Position numbers and translations under genes: made by a program. 13,075 nt of DNA, from NCBI GenBank assembly GCA_021789565.1, contig JAJYJL010000078.1:1-13075 (forward strand), read 5' to 3'. The notes under the pieces were generated by a model that was not told where the DNA came from, ran no database searches, and worked only from the letters and a program-made list of their open reading frames with translations. This stretch comes from Acidobacteriota bacterium. Lineage in GTDB: Bacteria; Acidobacteriota; Terriglobia; UBA7540. Shown piece after piece: positions 1-6,565 of the stretch (position 1 is its first letter; every line of letters begins with the position of its first letter).

Positions 1-1
1 G

Positions 2-514
2 CCGGTCTTTTTCCGTCAGTTGCGGGTTGGCTATCACGGTGTGCCATTCGTCTTTCTAAAATTGCGTACGATGTATCAGGACAACGACTTGAATGTGCAC
101 AAGGAGTACATCAAACGGTTCATCGCGGGAGAGGAGGGCTCTTCCGGTCCTGCGCCCGTCTATAAAATCCAGTACGACCCGCGGGTGACTCGAATAGGCA
201 GATTTCTGCGGAAGACCAGTCTCGATGAGTTCCCTCAGTTCTGGAATGTTCTCAGGGGTGAGATGTCGCTGGTTGGGCCGCGTCCCCCGATCCCCTATGA
301 ATTTGAATACTATGACTTCTGGCATCGGAGGCGGGTTTTTGAAGTTAAACCGGGCCTCACCGGTTTGTGGCAAGTGCGAGGCCGCAGCCGGACGACCTTT
401 AATGACATGGTCCGCCTCGACCTGCAATACGCCAGATCATGGTCGATCTGGCTCGATCTGAAAATTCTATTTGCTACGCCACGCGCCATGATTTCTGGTG
501 ACGGTGCATATTGA
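2..514 (+). CDS. Polyprenyl-phosphate sugar-1-phosphate transferase, C-terminal part (5' end outside window)
   Basis: This is the cytoplasmic catalytic domain of a bacterial sugar transferase (WbaP/PglC superfamily). Such enzymes transfer a sugar-1-phosphate from a nucleotide sugar to undecaprenyl phosphate, the first membrane step of repeat-unit synthesis. The frame is open from base 2 and reads PVFFRQLRVG, then FLKLRTM, both typical of the start of this domain, so the first Met at base 20 is internal. Further on come the LDEFPQFWNVLRGEMSLVGP stretch, with the Asp-Glu pair known to be catalytic in this family, then RPPIPYE, KPGLTGLWQVRGRS and a C-terminal DLKILFATPRAMISGDGAY. The N-terminal membrane region lies upstream. 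It begins the sugar-assembly pathway that the rest of the window continues. The gap of 195 bp to the next gene carries palindromes and may hold a promoter. Which sugar it transfers cannot be read from this fragment. Confidence 0.93.
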   Translation, partial: PVFFRQLRVGYHGVPFVFLKLRTMYQDNDLNVHKEYIKRFIAGEEGSSGPAPVYKIQYDPRVTRIGRFLRKTSLDEFPQFWNVLRGEMSLVGPRPPIPYEFEYYDFWHRRRVFEVKPGLTGLWQVRGRSRTTFNDMVRLDLQYARSWSIWLDLKILFATPRAMISGDGAY

Positions 515-532
515 AGCCATATTTTCCTGCCC

Positions 533-559
533 TGACTTGATAAGTCAATCAGTACTGAT
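533..559. promoter_or_regulatory. Two abutting perfect palindromes, candidate operator
   Basis: Bases 533-547 read TGACTT-GAT-AAGTCA, a perfect 6-bp inverted repeat with a 3-base centre. They are followed directly by 548-559, ATCAGTACTGAT, a perfect 12-bp palindrome. The pair lies 19 bases after the sugar transferase stop and about 150 bases before the oxidoreductase start. Tandem dyads of this size suit a dimeric regulator. No matched promoter hexamers were seen beside them, and no regulator gene is in the window. The palindromes are seen in the sequence; the operator role is inference. Confidence 0.4.
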
Positions 560-581
560 GAACACAATGCACGATCTTGGC

Positions 582-646
582 TTAAGGATGGCTGGCGCTG
601 CAGCGTCTGTGTGACGTGCGCGGGCGCAAAAAGGGCAGCGCCTTAA
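582..646 (+). other. Interrupted inverted repeat in the gap before the oxidoreductase
   Basis: GGCGCTGC at 594-601 pairs with GCAGCGCC at 635-642. The outer TTAAGG (582-587) can also pair with CCTTAA (641-646) if the eight bases between it and the inner arm are looped out. The loop is about 33 bases and no T-run follows, so it does not look like an intrinsic terminator. It may be a leader-RNA structure or chance. Confidence 0.2.
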
Positions 647-684
647 AGGATGACGCGTTTGGGTCTGACTTTGGCTAATAAGAG

Positions 685-698
685 GCCCTGAACAGGGC
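685..698 (+). other. Short GC hairpin just before the oxidoreductase ribosome-binding region
   Basis: GCCCTG-AA-CAGGGC is a perfect inverted repeat (in RNA, five pairs closing a GAAC loop). It ends 11 bases before the ATG at 710 and touches the G-rich stretch 695-703 that would serve as ribosome-binding site. It could modulate translation start. No T-tract follows, so termination is unlikely. Confidence 0.25.
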
Positions 699-709
699 GG
701 GGGTGCAGC

Positions 710-1711
710 ATGATGGAAGTTGGAGTGATCGGTTACGGCTACTGGGGCCCCAATATCGTAAGGAATTTCCACGCTCTGGAGGATGTCCACGTTGCGGCGA
801 TTTGCGACAAGAGTCCGGCTGCTTTGCGGCGTGCAGGCGGTATAAACCACGGCGTGAAGCTTTTTGACAATACGGCTGACCTTTTTTCTATGCACGATGT
901 TGATGCCGTGGCGGTGGTTTCCCCGGTATGGACACATTTTGAGCTTGCGAAAGCAGCGCTTGAAAACGGGAAGCACGTCTTTGTAGAGAAACCGTTTACG
1001 CGCACCGTCGCCGAGGCTGAACGACTTATCGAGATTGCTGAGAGAAACCACAGGATGATCATGGTGGATCATACGTTCCTGTTCACGGGCGCTGTCCGGA
1101 AGATCCGCCAGTTGATCGATGACGGGATGTTGGGCACCCTTTACTACTACGACTCGATGCGGGTAAACCTGGGGCTCTTCCAACATGACGTGAATGTCGT
1201 GTGGGACCTTGCCCCGCACGATCTTTCGATCCTCGATTATCTGATCCAGAAGGACCCTGAGGCCATCATCGCCACGGGTGAGCGGCATCTCAACGGGCTT
1301 GAAGATGTTGCCTTCATCACGATCTATTTCCCAGACAACATGATTGCCCATGTGAACGTCAACTGGCTGTCGCCGGTCAAGGTCCGGACCACCCTGATTG
1401 GCGGTGAGAAGAGGATGGTCGTCTGGAATGACCTGGAGGTGGATGAGAAGATCAAGATCTACGACAAAGGTATTCAGGTGAAGGGTGGACAGGGCGTTTA
1501 CGACCTGCTGGTCAGCTATCGGTCGGGTGACATGTGGGCGCCCAAGGTTGACCAGTGTGAAGCCCTGCGATCTGAATTGTCCTACTTTGTCGATTGCATC
1601 AAAAACGACAAGAAACCCTTTAATGACGGTGAGGCGGGCTTGCGCGTCGTGAGGATGCTGGAAGCTGCTGAAACATCTTTGAAAGCCAAGGGGAAGGCTG
1701 TCCTCCTATGA
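710..1711 (+). CDS. Gfo/Idh/MocA family NAD(P)-dependent oxidoreductase, WbpB/WlbA-like
   Basis: 333 aa. The Rossmann nucleotide-binding motif GYGYWGPN lies at residues 8-15 and the family lysine in EKPFT at about residue 94. The second-domain motif WDLAPHDLSIL (Asp166, His170) supplies the usual active-site histidine. In known diacetamido-uronic acid pathways, the WbpB/WlbA enzymes oxidise the 3-OH of UDP-GlcNAcA to a ketone. That role fits here because the next two genes are an acetyltransferase and a PLP aminotransferase, the three-gene set of those pathways. ATG at 710 or 713 are both possible; the ribosome site is only a G-rich run (695-703). The stop overlaps the next start by ATGA at 1708-1711, so translation is probably coupled. 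Oxidoreductase family is certain; the exact substrate is inferred from neighbours. Confidence 0.9.
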   Translation: MMEVGVIGYGYWGPNIVRNFHALEDVHVAAICDKSPAALRRAGGINHGVKLFDNTADLFSMHDVDAVAVVSPVWTHFELAKAALENGKHVFVEKPFTRTVAEAERLIEIAERNHRMIMVDHTFLFTGAVRKIRQLIDDGMLGTLYYYDSMRVNLGLFQHDVNVVWDLAPHDLSILDYLIQKDPEAIIATGERHLNGLEDVAFITIYFPDNMIAHVNVNWLSPVKVRTTLIGGEKRMVVWNDLEVDEKIKIYDKGIQVKGGQGVYDLLVSYRSGDMWAPKVDQCEALRSELSYFVDCIKNDKKPFNDGEAGLRVVRMLEAAETSLKAKGKAVLL

Positions 1712-2211
1712 GTGACTTCATCTGTGTTGCCCCTGACGTCAAACTTGGCAAGGACGTGAAGATCTCCAAGTTTGTCAATCTTTATGGCTGCGAGATCGGC
1801 GACGAAACCAAGATCGGCGCATTCGTGGAAGTCCAGAAGAATGCCCAGATTGGAAAGTGCTGCAAGATTTCAAGCCATACCTTTATCTGTGAAGGGGTGA
1901 CCATCGAGGATTACGTTTTCATCGGACACGGCGTGACGTTCATCAACGATACGTACCCGCGTGCAACAAACCGAGATGGTTCTCTGCAAACTGAAAAAGA
2001 CTGGAAAGTGGAAAGGACACTGGTCAAGAAGGGGGCGTCGATCGGGTCAGGCTCCACCATCCTTTCGAATGTGACGATTGGGGAGAACGCTATCATTGGG
2101 GCCGGAGCTGTTGTAACCAAAGACGTTGCGGCTAACGCCATCGTCGTCGGCAGTCCTGCAAGATTTCTGAGATCGATTGCAATGGGAGGAAACAATGAGC
2201 ACAGCCTGTAA
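1708..2211 (+). CDS. Left-handed beta-helix (hexapeptide) N-acetyltransferase, WbpD/WlbB-like
   Basis: 167 aa, built almost entirely of hexapeptide repeats. Examples are VNLYGCEIGDETKIGAF, NAQIGKCCKIS, VTIEDYVFIGHGVTF and the closing TIGENAIIGAGAVVTKDV, ending in GSPARFL. The INDTYPRATN segment followed by a short loop is characteristic of the WbpD/WlbB/FdtC-type transferases that acetylate the 3-amino group of nucleotide-linked amino sugars using acetyl-CoA. The protein is a little shorter than typical WbpD. It begins inside the stop of the oxidoreductase gene (ATGA) and its 3' end overlaps the start of the aminotransferase, so the three are very likely one translationally coupled unit. Expected product in this context is a UDP-2,3-diacetamido-2,3-dideoxy-glucuronate. 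A dTDP-3-amino-deoxyhexose substrate is the main alternative but fits the upstream oxidoreductase less well. Confidence 0.9.
   Translation: MSDFICVAPDVKLGKDVKISKFVNLYGCEIGDETKIGAFVEVQKNAQIGKCCKISSHTFICEGVTIEDYVFIGHGVTFINDTYPRATNRDGSLQTEKDWKVERTLVKKGASIGSGSTILSNVTIGENAIIGAGAVVTKDVAANAIVVGSPARFLRSIAMGGNNEHSL
2184..2190 (+). promoter_or_regulatory. Ribosome-binding site that fixes the aminotransferase start
   Basis: GGGAGGA lies four bases before the ATG at 2195. It sits inside the end of the acetyltransferase gene. It favours ATG 2195 over an in-frame TTG at 2177, which lies upstream of this site. Confidence 0.7.
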
Positions 2212-3421
2212 AGTACCATTTCTTGACTTGAGTGGATTGCACGCAGAACTGGAAGACGAACTTGTACAGGTTTTCAGGCGCGCGCTAAAGACCTCCGGAT
2301 TTGTCGGCGGCCCGGAAGTCGAGCAGTTTGAGGCCGAGTTCGCCGAATTTTGCGACACCGATTATTGCGTGGGCGTGAACAGCGGTACCGATGCCCTGCG
2401 ATTTGCCTTGATTGCTGCGGGGGTTGCTCCTGGTGACGCCGCCATAACGGTTCCCAATACCTTTATCGCAACGGCAGAAGCCATTACACAGGCAGGGGCT
2501 TTGCCCCGGTTCGTTGACGTCGATGAAAAGACCTATAACATGCATGCGATTAAGCTCGCGGAATTCCTGGAGCATAAATGCGGGCGGGATCGCAGAACCG
2601 GCCGGCTCTTTGACAAGGAAACGGGGAAAACCGTGAAGGCTGTTATTCCGGTCCACCTCTACGGCCAGCCTGCGGACATGGATTCCATCCTTGCTTTAGC
2701 GGAACGTTACGGCTTGCTGGTGATTGAAGACGCCTGCCAGGCGCATGGCGCGGGATATTTTTCGCGCAAAGCGAACCGGTGGATGAAGGCCGGATCAATG
2801 GGAAAGGCGGCTGCCTTCAGTTTTTACCCCGGAAAGAACTTGGGCGCTTGTGGAGAAGGCGGTGCCGTCACCACCAACGATCGTGAACTGGCGCAAAAGA
2901 TCCGAATGCTGCGCGACCACGGTCAGGCGAAAAAGTATTATCACGATATGGAAGGTTACAACGGCAGGCTGGATTCGATCCAGGCCGGGATCCTGCGCAT
3001 CAAGCTGCGGCACCTTGCGGAGTGGAATGAGAAGCGCCGTGCTGCTGCCCGTCATTATCGTGACCTCTTCGAAGCCGACAGCCAGGCCGTTGTCCTGCCG
3101 CACGAACCGGATTGGACCTGGGCGATCTACCACCTTTTCGTTGTCCGAATTGCACAGCGCGAGGAAGCGATGAAGCACCTTGCTATGGCAGGGGTCGGGA
3201 CCGGCATCCACTACCCGATTCCACTGCATCTTCAGAAGGCGTATCAGTACCTGGGTTACAAGCCCGGTGATTTCACGGTTGCCGAGAATGTTGCCTCAGA
3301 GATACTCTCGCTCCCCATGTTCCCGGGGCTCAGGAACGAGCAACAAAGCGTTGTCGTGACGCGGCTGCAGCAATTTGCGATGGAGCTGGCTTCAGACGAA
3401 AGTCGTGAGGCTGCTGCCTGA
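2195..3421 (+). CDS. DegT/DnrJ/EryC1/StrS family PLP-dependent sugar aminotransferase, WbpE/WlbC-like
   Basis: 408 aa from the ATG at 2195, chosen for its strong ribosome site. Family features in order: VPFLDLSGLH at the N-terminus; NSGTDALRFAL (62-72), the phosphate-binding region; VPNTFIATAEAI; VHLYGQPADM; EDACQAHGA (178-186), whose Asp179 contacts the cofactor ring nitrogen; SFYPGKNLGACGEGG with the Schiff-base lysine at residue 214; and YNGRLDSIQAGIL (255-267). In the WbpB/D/E pathway this enzyme moves an amino group from glutamate onto the 3-keto sugar before acetylation. An extra stretch at about 129-147 (CGRDRRTGRLFDKETGKTV) precedes the VIPVHLYG strand and makes the protein longer than many DegT enzymes; it looks like a subfamily insertion, not damage. 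Family assignment is secure, substrate is inferred from the two upstream genes. Confidence 0.93.
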   Translation: MSTACKVPFLDLSGLHAELEDELVQVFRRALKTSGFVGGPEVEQFEAEFAEFCDTDYCVGVNSGTDALRFALIAAGVAPGDAAITVPNTFIATAEAITQAGALPRFVDVDEKTYNMHAIKLAEFLEHKCGRDRRTGRLFDKETGKTVKAVIPVHLYGQPADMDSILALAERYGLLVIEDACQAHGAGYFSRKANRWMKAGSMGKAAAFSFYPGKNLGACGEGGAVTTNDRELAQKIRMLRDHGQAKKYYHDMEGYNGRLDSIQAGILRIKLRHLAEWNEKRRAAARHYRDLFEADSQAVVLPHEPDWTWAIYHLFVVRIAQREEAMKHLAMAGVGTGIHYPIPLHLQKAYQYLGYKPGDFTVAENVASEILSLPMFPGLRNEQQSVVVTRLQQFAMELASDESREAAA

Positions 3422-3459
3422 TCTCCTCTTAAACATACTTTTCTTAGGGTATTTTCGCC

Positions 3460-3493
3460 CTCGATCGGTAACAGCAGCTTGTTCCCGGTCGAG
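3460..3493 (+). other. Long intergenic stem-loop between aminotransferase and DUF354 genes
   Basis: CTCGATCGGTAACA (3460-3473) can fold against TGTTCCCGGTCGAG (3480-3493) around the six-base loop GCAGCT. This gives 14 paired positions with one G-U and one mismatch. No T-run follows, so it is not a classic intrinsic terminator. Placed between two same-strand genes, it could be an mRNA processing or stability element, or attenuate the downstream genes. Confidence 0.45.
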
Positions 3494-3513
3494 AATGGCT
3501 GCCCGTCTTCATT

Positions 3514-3520
3514 GGAGGGA
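3514..3520 (+). promoter_or_regulatory. Ribosome-binding site of the DUF354 gene
   Basis: GGAGGGA lies six bases before the ATG at 3527. This supports that start over the in-frame ATG at 3548, which has the weaker purine run GAAGAAGGA (3536-3544) before it. Confidence 0.6.
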
Positions 3521-3526
3521 CCCTTC

Positions 3527-4642
3527 ATGCGGAATGAAGAAGGACATATGGCTCCTAAGTCGAAAAGTCACAGAAAGACAAAGGCGAGGATTTGGATCGA
3601 CATGGACAACTCGCCCCATGTTCCTTTTTTCGTGCCCATCATCAGGGAACTTGAGGAATTAGGTTATCCAGTGGTGCTGACGGCACGGGATTGCTTCCAG
3701 GTACGCGATCTCGTCAAGCTCTTCAAGTTGCAGTGCACCTTCGTCGGGCGCCACTACGGCAAGCACAAGCTGGCAAAAATAGCAGGGACCTGCTTTCGCG
3801 CCTTGCAACTGGCCTTTCTGATTAGAGGGAAGAACGTGCGCCTTGCGGTGGCCCACGGGTCCCGCTCGCTGGTGATGGCAGCTTCTCTGCTGGGGATTCC
3901 ATCATTTTCCCTTTGGGATTACGAGTTTACTAAGAAAATCAAGGGGTTACGTCCAGATTGGGTGATGGTACCTGCGGTTATACCTGATTCCGCGATTCAG
4001 TTTGATCGTCGCCGGGTTCTTAAATATCAGGGAATCAAAGAGGATGTCTATGTTCCGGAGTTCAAGCCCGATCCAAACCTCCGAGCCCGCTTAGGGTTGA
4101 GGGAAGACGATTTTGTCGTTACCGCCCGCCCGCCCGCCGATGAGGCCCATTACTACACGCCAGAGAGCGACGAGCTTTTTCGCGCGGCAATAGACTTTGT
4201 CGCTGAGCGATATGGCGCGCGGATCGTCCTTCTGCCACGGAACGAGAAGCAGGAAGCGTCCGCAAGAGCGCTCTGGCCTGAGCTATTTGCCAAGTGCAAG
4301 ATGATTATTTCAGAGCATGCAGTCAATGGCCTTAGCTTGCTCTGGAGTTCCGATCTCGCCATCAGCGGCGGCGGTACGATGAACCGGGAAGCGGCGGCCC
4401 TGGGCGTGCCTGTCTACAGCGTGTTCCGGGGAAAGATTGGCGCTGTTGACCGATACCTTGAGCAAAATGGCCGTCTGGTTCTCCTGGAAAAGGCCTCCGA
4501 TGTTCGCAGGAAGATTAAGATGCCGGACAAGACGCGAAGACGGGTACCCACCGATCGTCAGTCCCACACCTTGAGAATGATTGTCGACAACCTTGTGGCA
4601 ATCGTTGAAACGGGAGCCCCCGATCAAAAGAAAGCTGCGTGA
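3527..4642 (+). CDS. DUF354 protein (GT-B-fold glycosyltransferase/epimerase-like)
   Basis: 371 aa. The N-terminal signature IWIDMDNSPHVPFF (22-35) followed by VPIIRELEELGYPVVLTARD is diagnostic of DUF354. In this family the two-domain fold resembles UDP-GlcNAc 2-epimerases and GT-B glycosyltransferases. A glycine-rich motif SGGGTMNREAAALGVP starts at residue 280, in the place where GT-B enzymes bind the nucleotide part of the donor. A HGSRSLVMAASLLGIPSFS segment fits the end of the first domain. No signal peptide or membrane segment is seen, so it is likely cytoplasmic. The biochemical activity of DUF354 is not settled; in polysaccharide loci a glycosyl-transfer role is plausible. It follows the aminotransferase after 105 bp containing a stem-loop, probably still in the same operon. 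The first 20 residues are basic and non-conserved, so the ATG at 3548 remains an alternative start. Confidence 0.85.
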   Translation: MRNEEGHMAPKSKSHRKTKARIWIDMDNSPHVPFFVPIIRELEELGYPVVLTARDCFQVRDLVKLFKLQCTFVGRHYGKHKLAKIAGTCFRALQLAFLIRGKNVRLAVAHGSRSLVMAASLLGIPSFSLWDYEFTKKIKGLRPDWVMVPAVIPDSAIQFDRRRVLKYQGIKEDVYVPEFKPDPNLRARLGLREDDFVVTARPPADEAHYYTPESDELFRAAIDFVAERYGARIVLLPRNEKQEASARALWPELFAKCKMIISEHAVNGLSLLWSSDLAISGGGTMNREAAALGVPVYSVFRGKIGAVDRYLEQNGRLVLLEKASDVRRKIKMPDKTRRRVPTDRQSHTLRMIVDNLVAIVETGAPDQKKAA

Positions 4643-4725
4643 TTCTTACCTCCCTACCACGACGCACCTCCATCATATTGAAACTGCGACTACCGATGAA
4701 ATTCCAGTTGCCGGATGACAGGTAG

Positions 4726-5085
4726 TTGAATATCCTGCTCGACCGTTCAGGGGATTCCACTTGCGCCGGCGTGATCTGCATTGCATTCGAAGGGATGGTG
4801 GTTTCCCATTTCGGGCCAACGAGCGATGGCGGTGTGAAAAGCAATAGGTCCTACATATTGCACTGGCGGTGTATCGAAGAGCTGAATCAGCACGGTTTTC
4901 CGGTTTGCAAACTTGGCAGCATCTATCCGGGTGAGAATCCCGAAGCTTATCGATTCAAGAAGAGTATCGGCCGGCAAAATGGCATCGGTACCTGTATCGT
5001 GGCCAATTTGATTCGCATGCCAAATTCACGCACTCATTCAGTTTGGAATTTGGAACATAGCTTAAGTCAACCTTTTGTGGTCTAA
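4726..5085 (+). pseudogene. Remnant of a FemAB/FemX-like (GNAT-fold) acyltransferase, C-terminal part
   Basis: The frame is open for 119 codons but has no credible start: the first codon after the stop at 4723-4725 is TTG, with no clear ribosome site. The translation carries the C-terminal signature of FemAB-like aminoacyl/acyl transferases: CAGVICIAFEGMVVSHFGPT, then SYILHWRCIEEL, then KLGSIYPGENPEAYRFKKSI. Relatives have the pattern LLHW-x-I, YDLGGI, NP-x-x-Y-x-FK at the same spacing. The usual YDLGG is changed to CKLGS. The N-terminal GNAT half is missing; in the same frame before the stop, 4672-4710 reads RTSIILKLRLPMK, which could be a surviving scrap of the first half after internal deletion (tentative). 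I infer a decayed gene. In other loci such proteins add acyl or amino-acid groups to surface glycans or lipid-linked precursors. Confidence 0.6.
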
Positions 5086-5426
5086 AGCAGACCATCGAGA
5101 CTCCAATCGCCGTTGAGCACAGCCTTAAGGCGGCACTCTAGATCTCTCCTGACCACTTTAGTTTTGGAAATCAGAGGCCACAGAATAGGTTATGCTGACA
5201 GGAATTGCCGACAGTGCTTTTGCGACACTTTTCTCATGCGTGCAGTCCCCAGGGGCGCGCACGAGGAGTCATCGGAAGATTCTTCACAGTCCTTGCACGA
5301 AGATGGGGCTTCACAGTTGGCCTTCAGCGTGGATTACAGGGCCATCTGCTGCCTTAGGGCTCGCAGGAAATGACATGATGAGCCGTCCAATTGGTTGGTT
5401 TCACTTTGCCAATTAACTCTACGTCG
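5086..5426. other. Gap of about 340 bp with no recognisable gene
   Basis: Two overlapping open frames (5113-5373 and 5192-5416) give no recognisable protein and have no ribosome site, so I do not call them. At its left edge, 5078-5094 is a perfect hairpin, TGGTCT-AAAGC-AGACCA, overlapping the stop of the FemAB-like remnant. It has no T-run after it on either strand, so at most it is a weak terminator or processing site. No convincing promoter was found for the deacetylase gene downstream. The stretch may be decayed coding sequence. Confidence 0.4.
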
Positions 5427-6215
5427 ATGAACACGTTTCAAGGGAGAATTCGCAGAGTTTTAGGCTGCACGCGTCGGCACATTGTCGCTTCTTTTCAGCG
5501 AAGAGAATACTCGCTGCCTGATAGGGGGCCAATTGTTTCGTTTACGTTTGATGACTTTCCCCGTTCAGCATTAGAGATCGGCGGGGAGATCCTCAAATCC
5601 TACGGTGGGCTCGGAACCTATTATGCCGCAATGGGATTGATGGGGTGTATCGGTGAATTTGGAGAGTACTTTTGTCGCGAGGACCTGAAGAAATTATTGG
5701 CTGACGGGCACGAGCTGGGCAGCCATACCTACAGTCATCTTTCCTGCCAAACCACTCCCTTAAAAGCCTTTCAATCGGACGCACGGAAAGGTCGGGAGGC
5801 GATAATCAACTTCAGTTGCAGATCAGAGCCACATCAATTTGCCTATCCGTTCGGGCACATTACAGTGAGGGCCAAAGGCCGAATCGGCTCGCAAATGAAC
5901 AGCTGTCGCAGTACGATCAAGGGCGTCAATGTCTCTCCAGTTGATGTGCACATGCTCCTTGCAAACTGTTTATATAACGGAATCACGGATTTTGGATCAA
6001 TGGACCAACTTTTCCGTCTGAGCGACCGGCAGGGAGGGTGGTTAATTTTTTACACGCACGACATCAGCGACAACCCATCCCCGTTCGGGTGCAAGCCCGG
6101 CCAGTTTGAGAGCGTTGTCCGGTCGGCAATCCGTGCACGAGCCAAAATCTTGAGTGTGGGCAGTGCGCTGGGGAGCGCTTCGACGAACCGGCCCGCGGAC
6201 GAACCGCAAGGCTAG
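5427..6215 (+). CDS. NodB-type polysaccharide deacetylase
   Basis: 262 aa from ATG 5427. Carbohydrate esterase family 4 motifs are present: SFTFDDFP with Asp42/Asp43 (general base and metal ligand); HELGSHTYSHLSC with His100 and His104 as metal ligands; AYPFG (139-143) in the third-motif position; and GWLIFYTHDIS with His211 near the C-terminus. The whole length fits a single deacetylase domain, so despite decayed surroundings it appears intact. There is no signal peptide, so it probably acts in the cytoplasm, removing N- or O-acetyl groups from lipid-linked or nucleotide-linked sugars, unlike exported chitin/peptidoglycan deacetylases. The ribosome site is poor. An in-frame TTG at 5391 would add 12 residues, but two stops (5376, 5379) block any longer form. 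The acyl substrate is unknown; an N-acetyl group on a sugar of the locus's glycan is the simplest guess. Confidence 0.88.
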   Translation: MNTFQGRIRRVLGCTRRHIVASFQRREYSLPDRGPIVSFTFDDFPRSALEIGGEILKSYGGLGTYYAAMGLMGCIGEFGEYFCREDLKKLLADGHELGSHTYSHLSCQTTPLKAFQSDARKGREAIINFSCRSEPHQFAYPFGHITVRAKGRIGSQMNSCRSTIKGVNVSPVDVHMLLANCLYNGITDFGSMDQLFRLSDRQGGWLIFYTHDISDNPSPFGCKPGQFESVVRSAIRARAKILSVGSALGSASTNRPADEPQG

Positions 6216-6565
6216 TTTTCGAAGGCGCACTTTAATTCAAGAACCACCCTCACAGAACAAGAGATCCAAACTTCATAGTAGCGAATGGACCTTTCTTCAT
6301 TGAAAGTTTCAGGAAGATGTACAGATTGAGGCGGCTTACGGAACGATGTGTATGCCGCCGGCCCTAACGTTTCTTTCTAAAAGGGAGTCCTTTGAAGACG
6401 CAAAGCTTTCAACGGGAACGCATTCCTTTCGCCCGGCCTGATTGCCGGGTGGGACGTAATGGCAGGGTCTGCAATGCCTGAGGGGGTCTTTGAAGCGGGT
6501 CGTCGCAAGGCACGATAAAATTGCGGCCTCCCAAGTGGTATACCAGAGCGCATGCGTTCGTCTAT
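6216..6565. other. Gap of 350 bp with several GC hairpins, no recognisable gene
   Basis: I see no gene here. Inverted repeats present are GGCGGC (6330-6335) with GCCGCC (6354-6359), followed about 10 bases later by a T/C-rich run (6369-6379), and CCCGGC (6432-6437) with GCCGGG (6444-6449) around CTGATT, extendable by a G-T and a C-G pair. The first could be a weak terminator for the deacetylase gene. The second could belong to a 5' leader of the glycosyltransferase at 6566. The words do not match any riboswitch I can name. Confidence 0.35.

Noticed and set aside
545..1351. Long minus-strand open frame (268 codons) opposite the oxidoreductase gene
   Set aside because: It lies antisense to a clear Gfo/Idh/MocA gene, shows no recognisable domain, and is the usual shadow of a coding strand with this composition.
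5078..5094. Hairpin TGGTCT-AAAGC-AGACCA as an intrinsic terminator
   Set aside because: Stem is only six pairs and there is no T-run after it on either strand.
5164..5196. TTGGAA with TAGGTT/TATGCT as a promoter for the deacetylase gene
   Set aside because: Spacing is 16 to a poor -10 or 21 to the better one, and both hexamers are weak.
5113..5416. Two overlapping open frames of 86 and 74 codons
   Set aside because: No ribosome site, no recognisable motif and cysteine/arginine-rich random-looking translation; they overlap each other in different frames.
6390..6460. Possible cyclic di-GMP (GEMM) riboswitch because of GACGCAAAGC at 6397-6406
   Set aside because: Only this one word agrees. 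The GCAAACC and the GGUAGC/GGGUUACC parts of the aptamer are missing in the right order.
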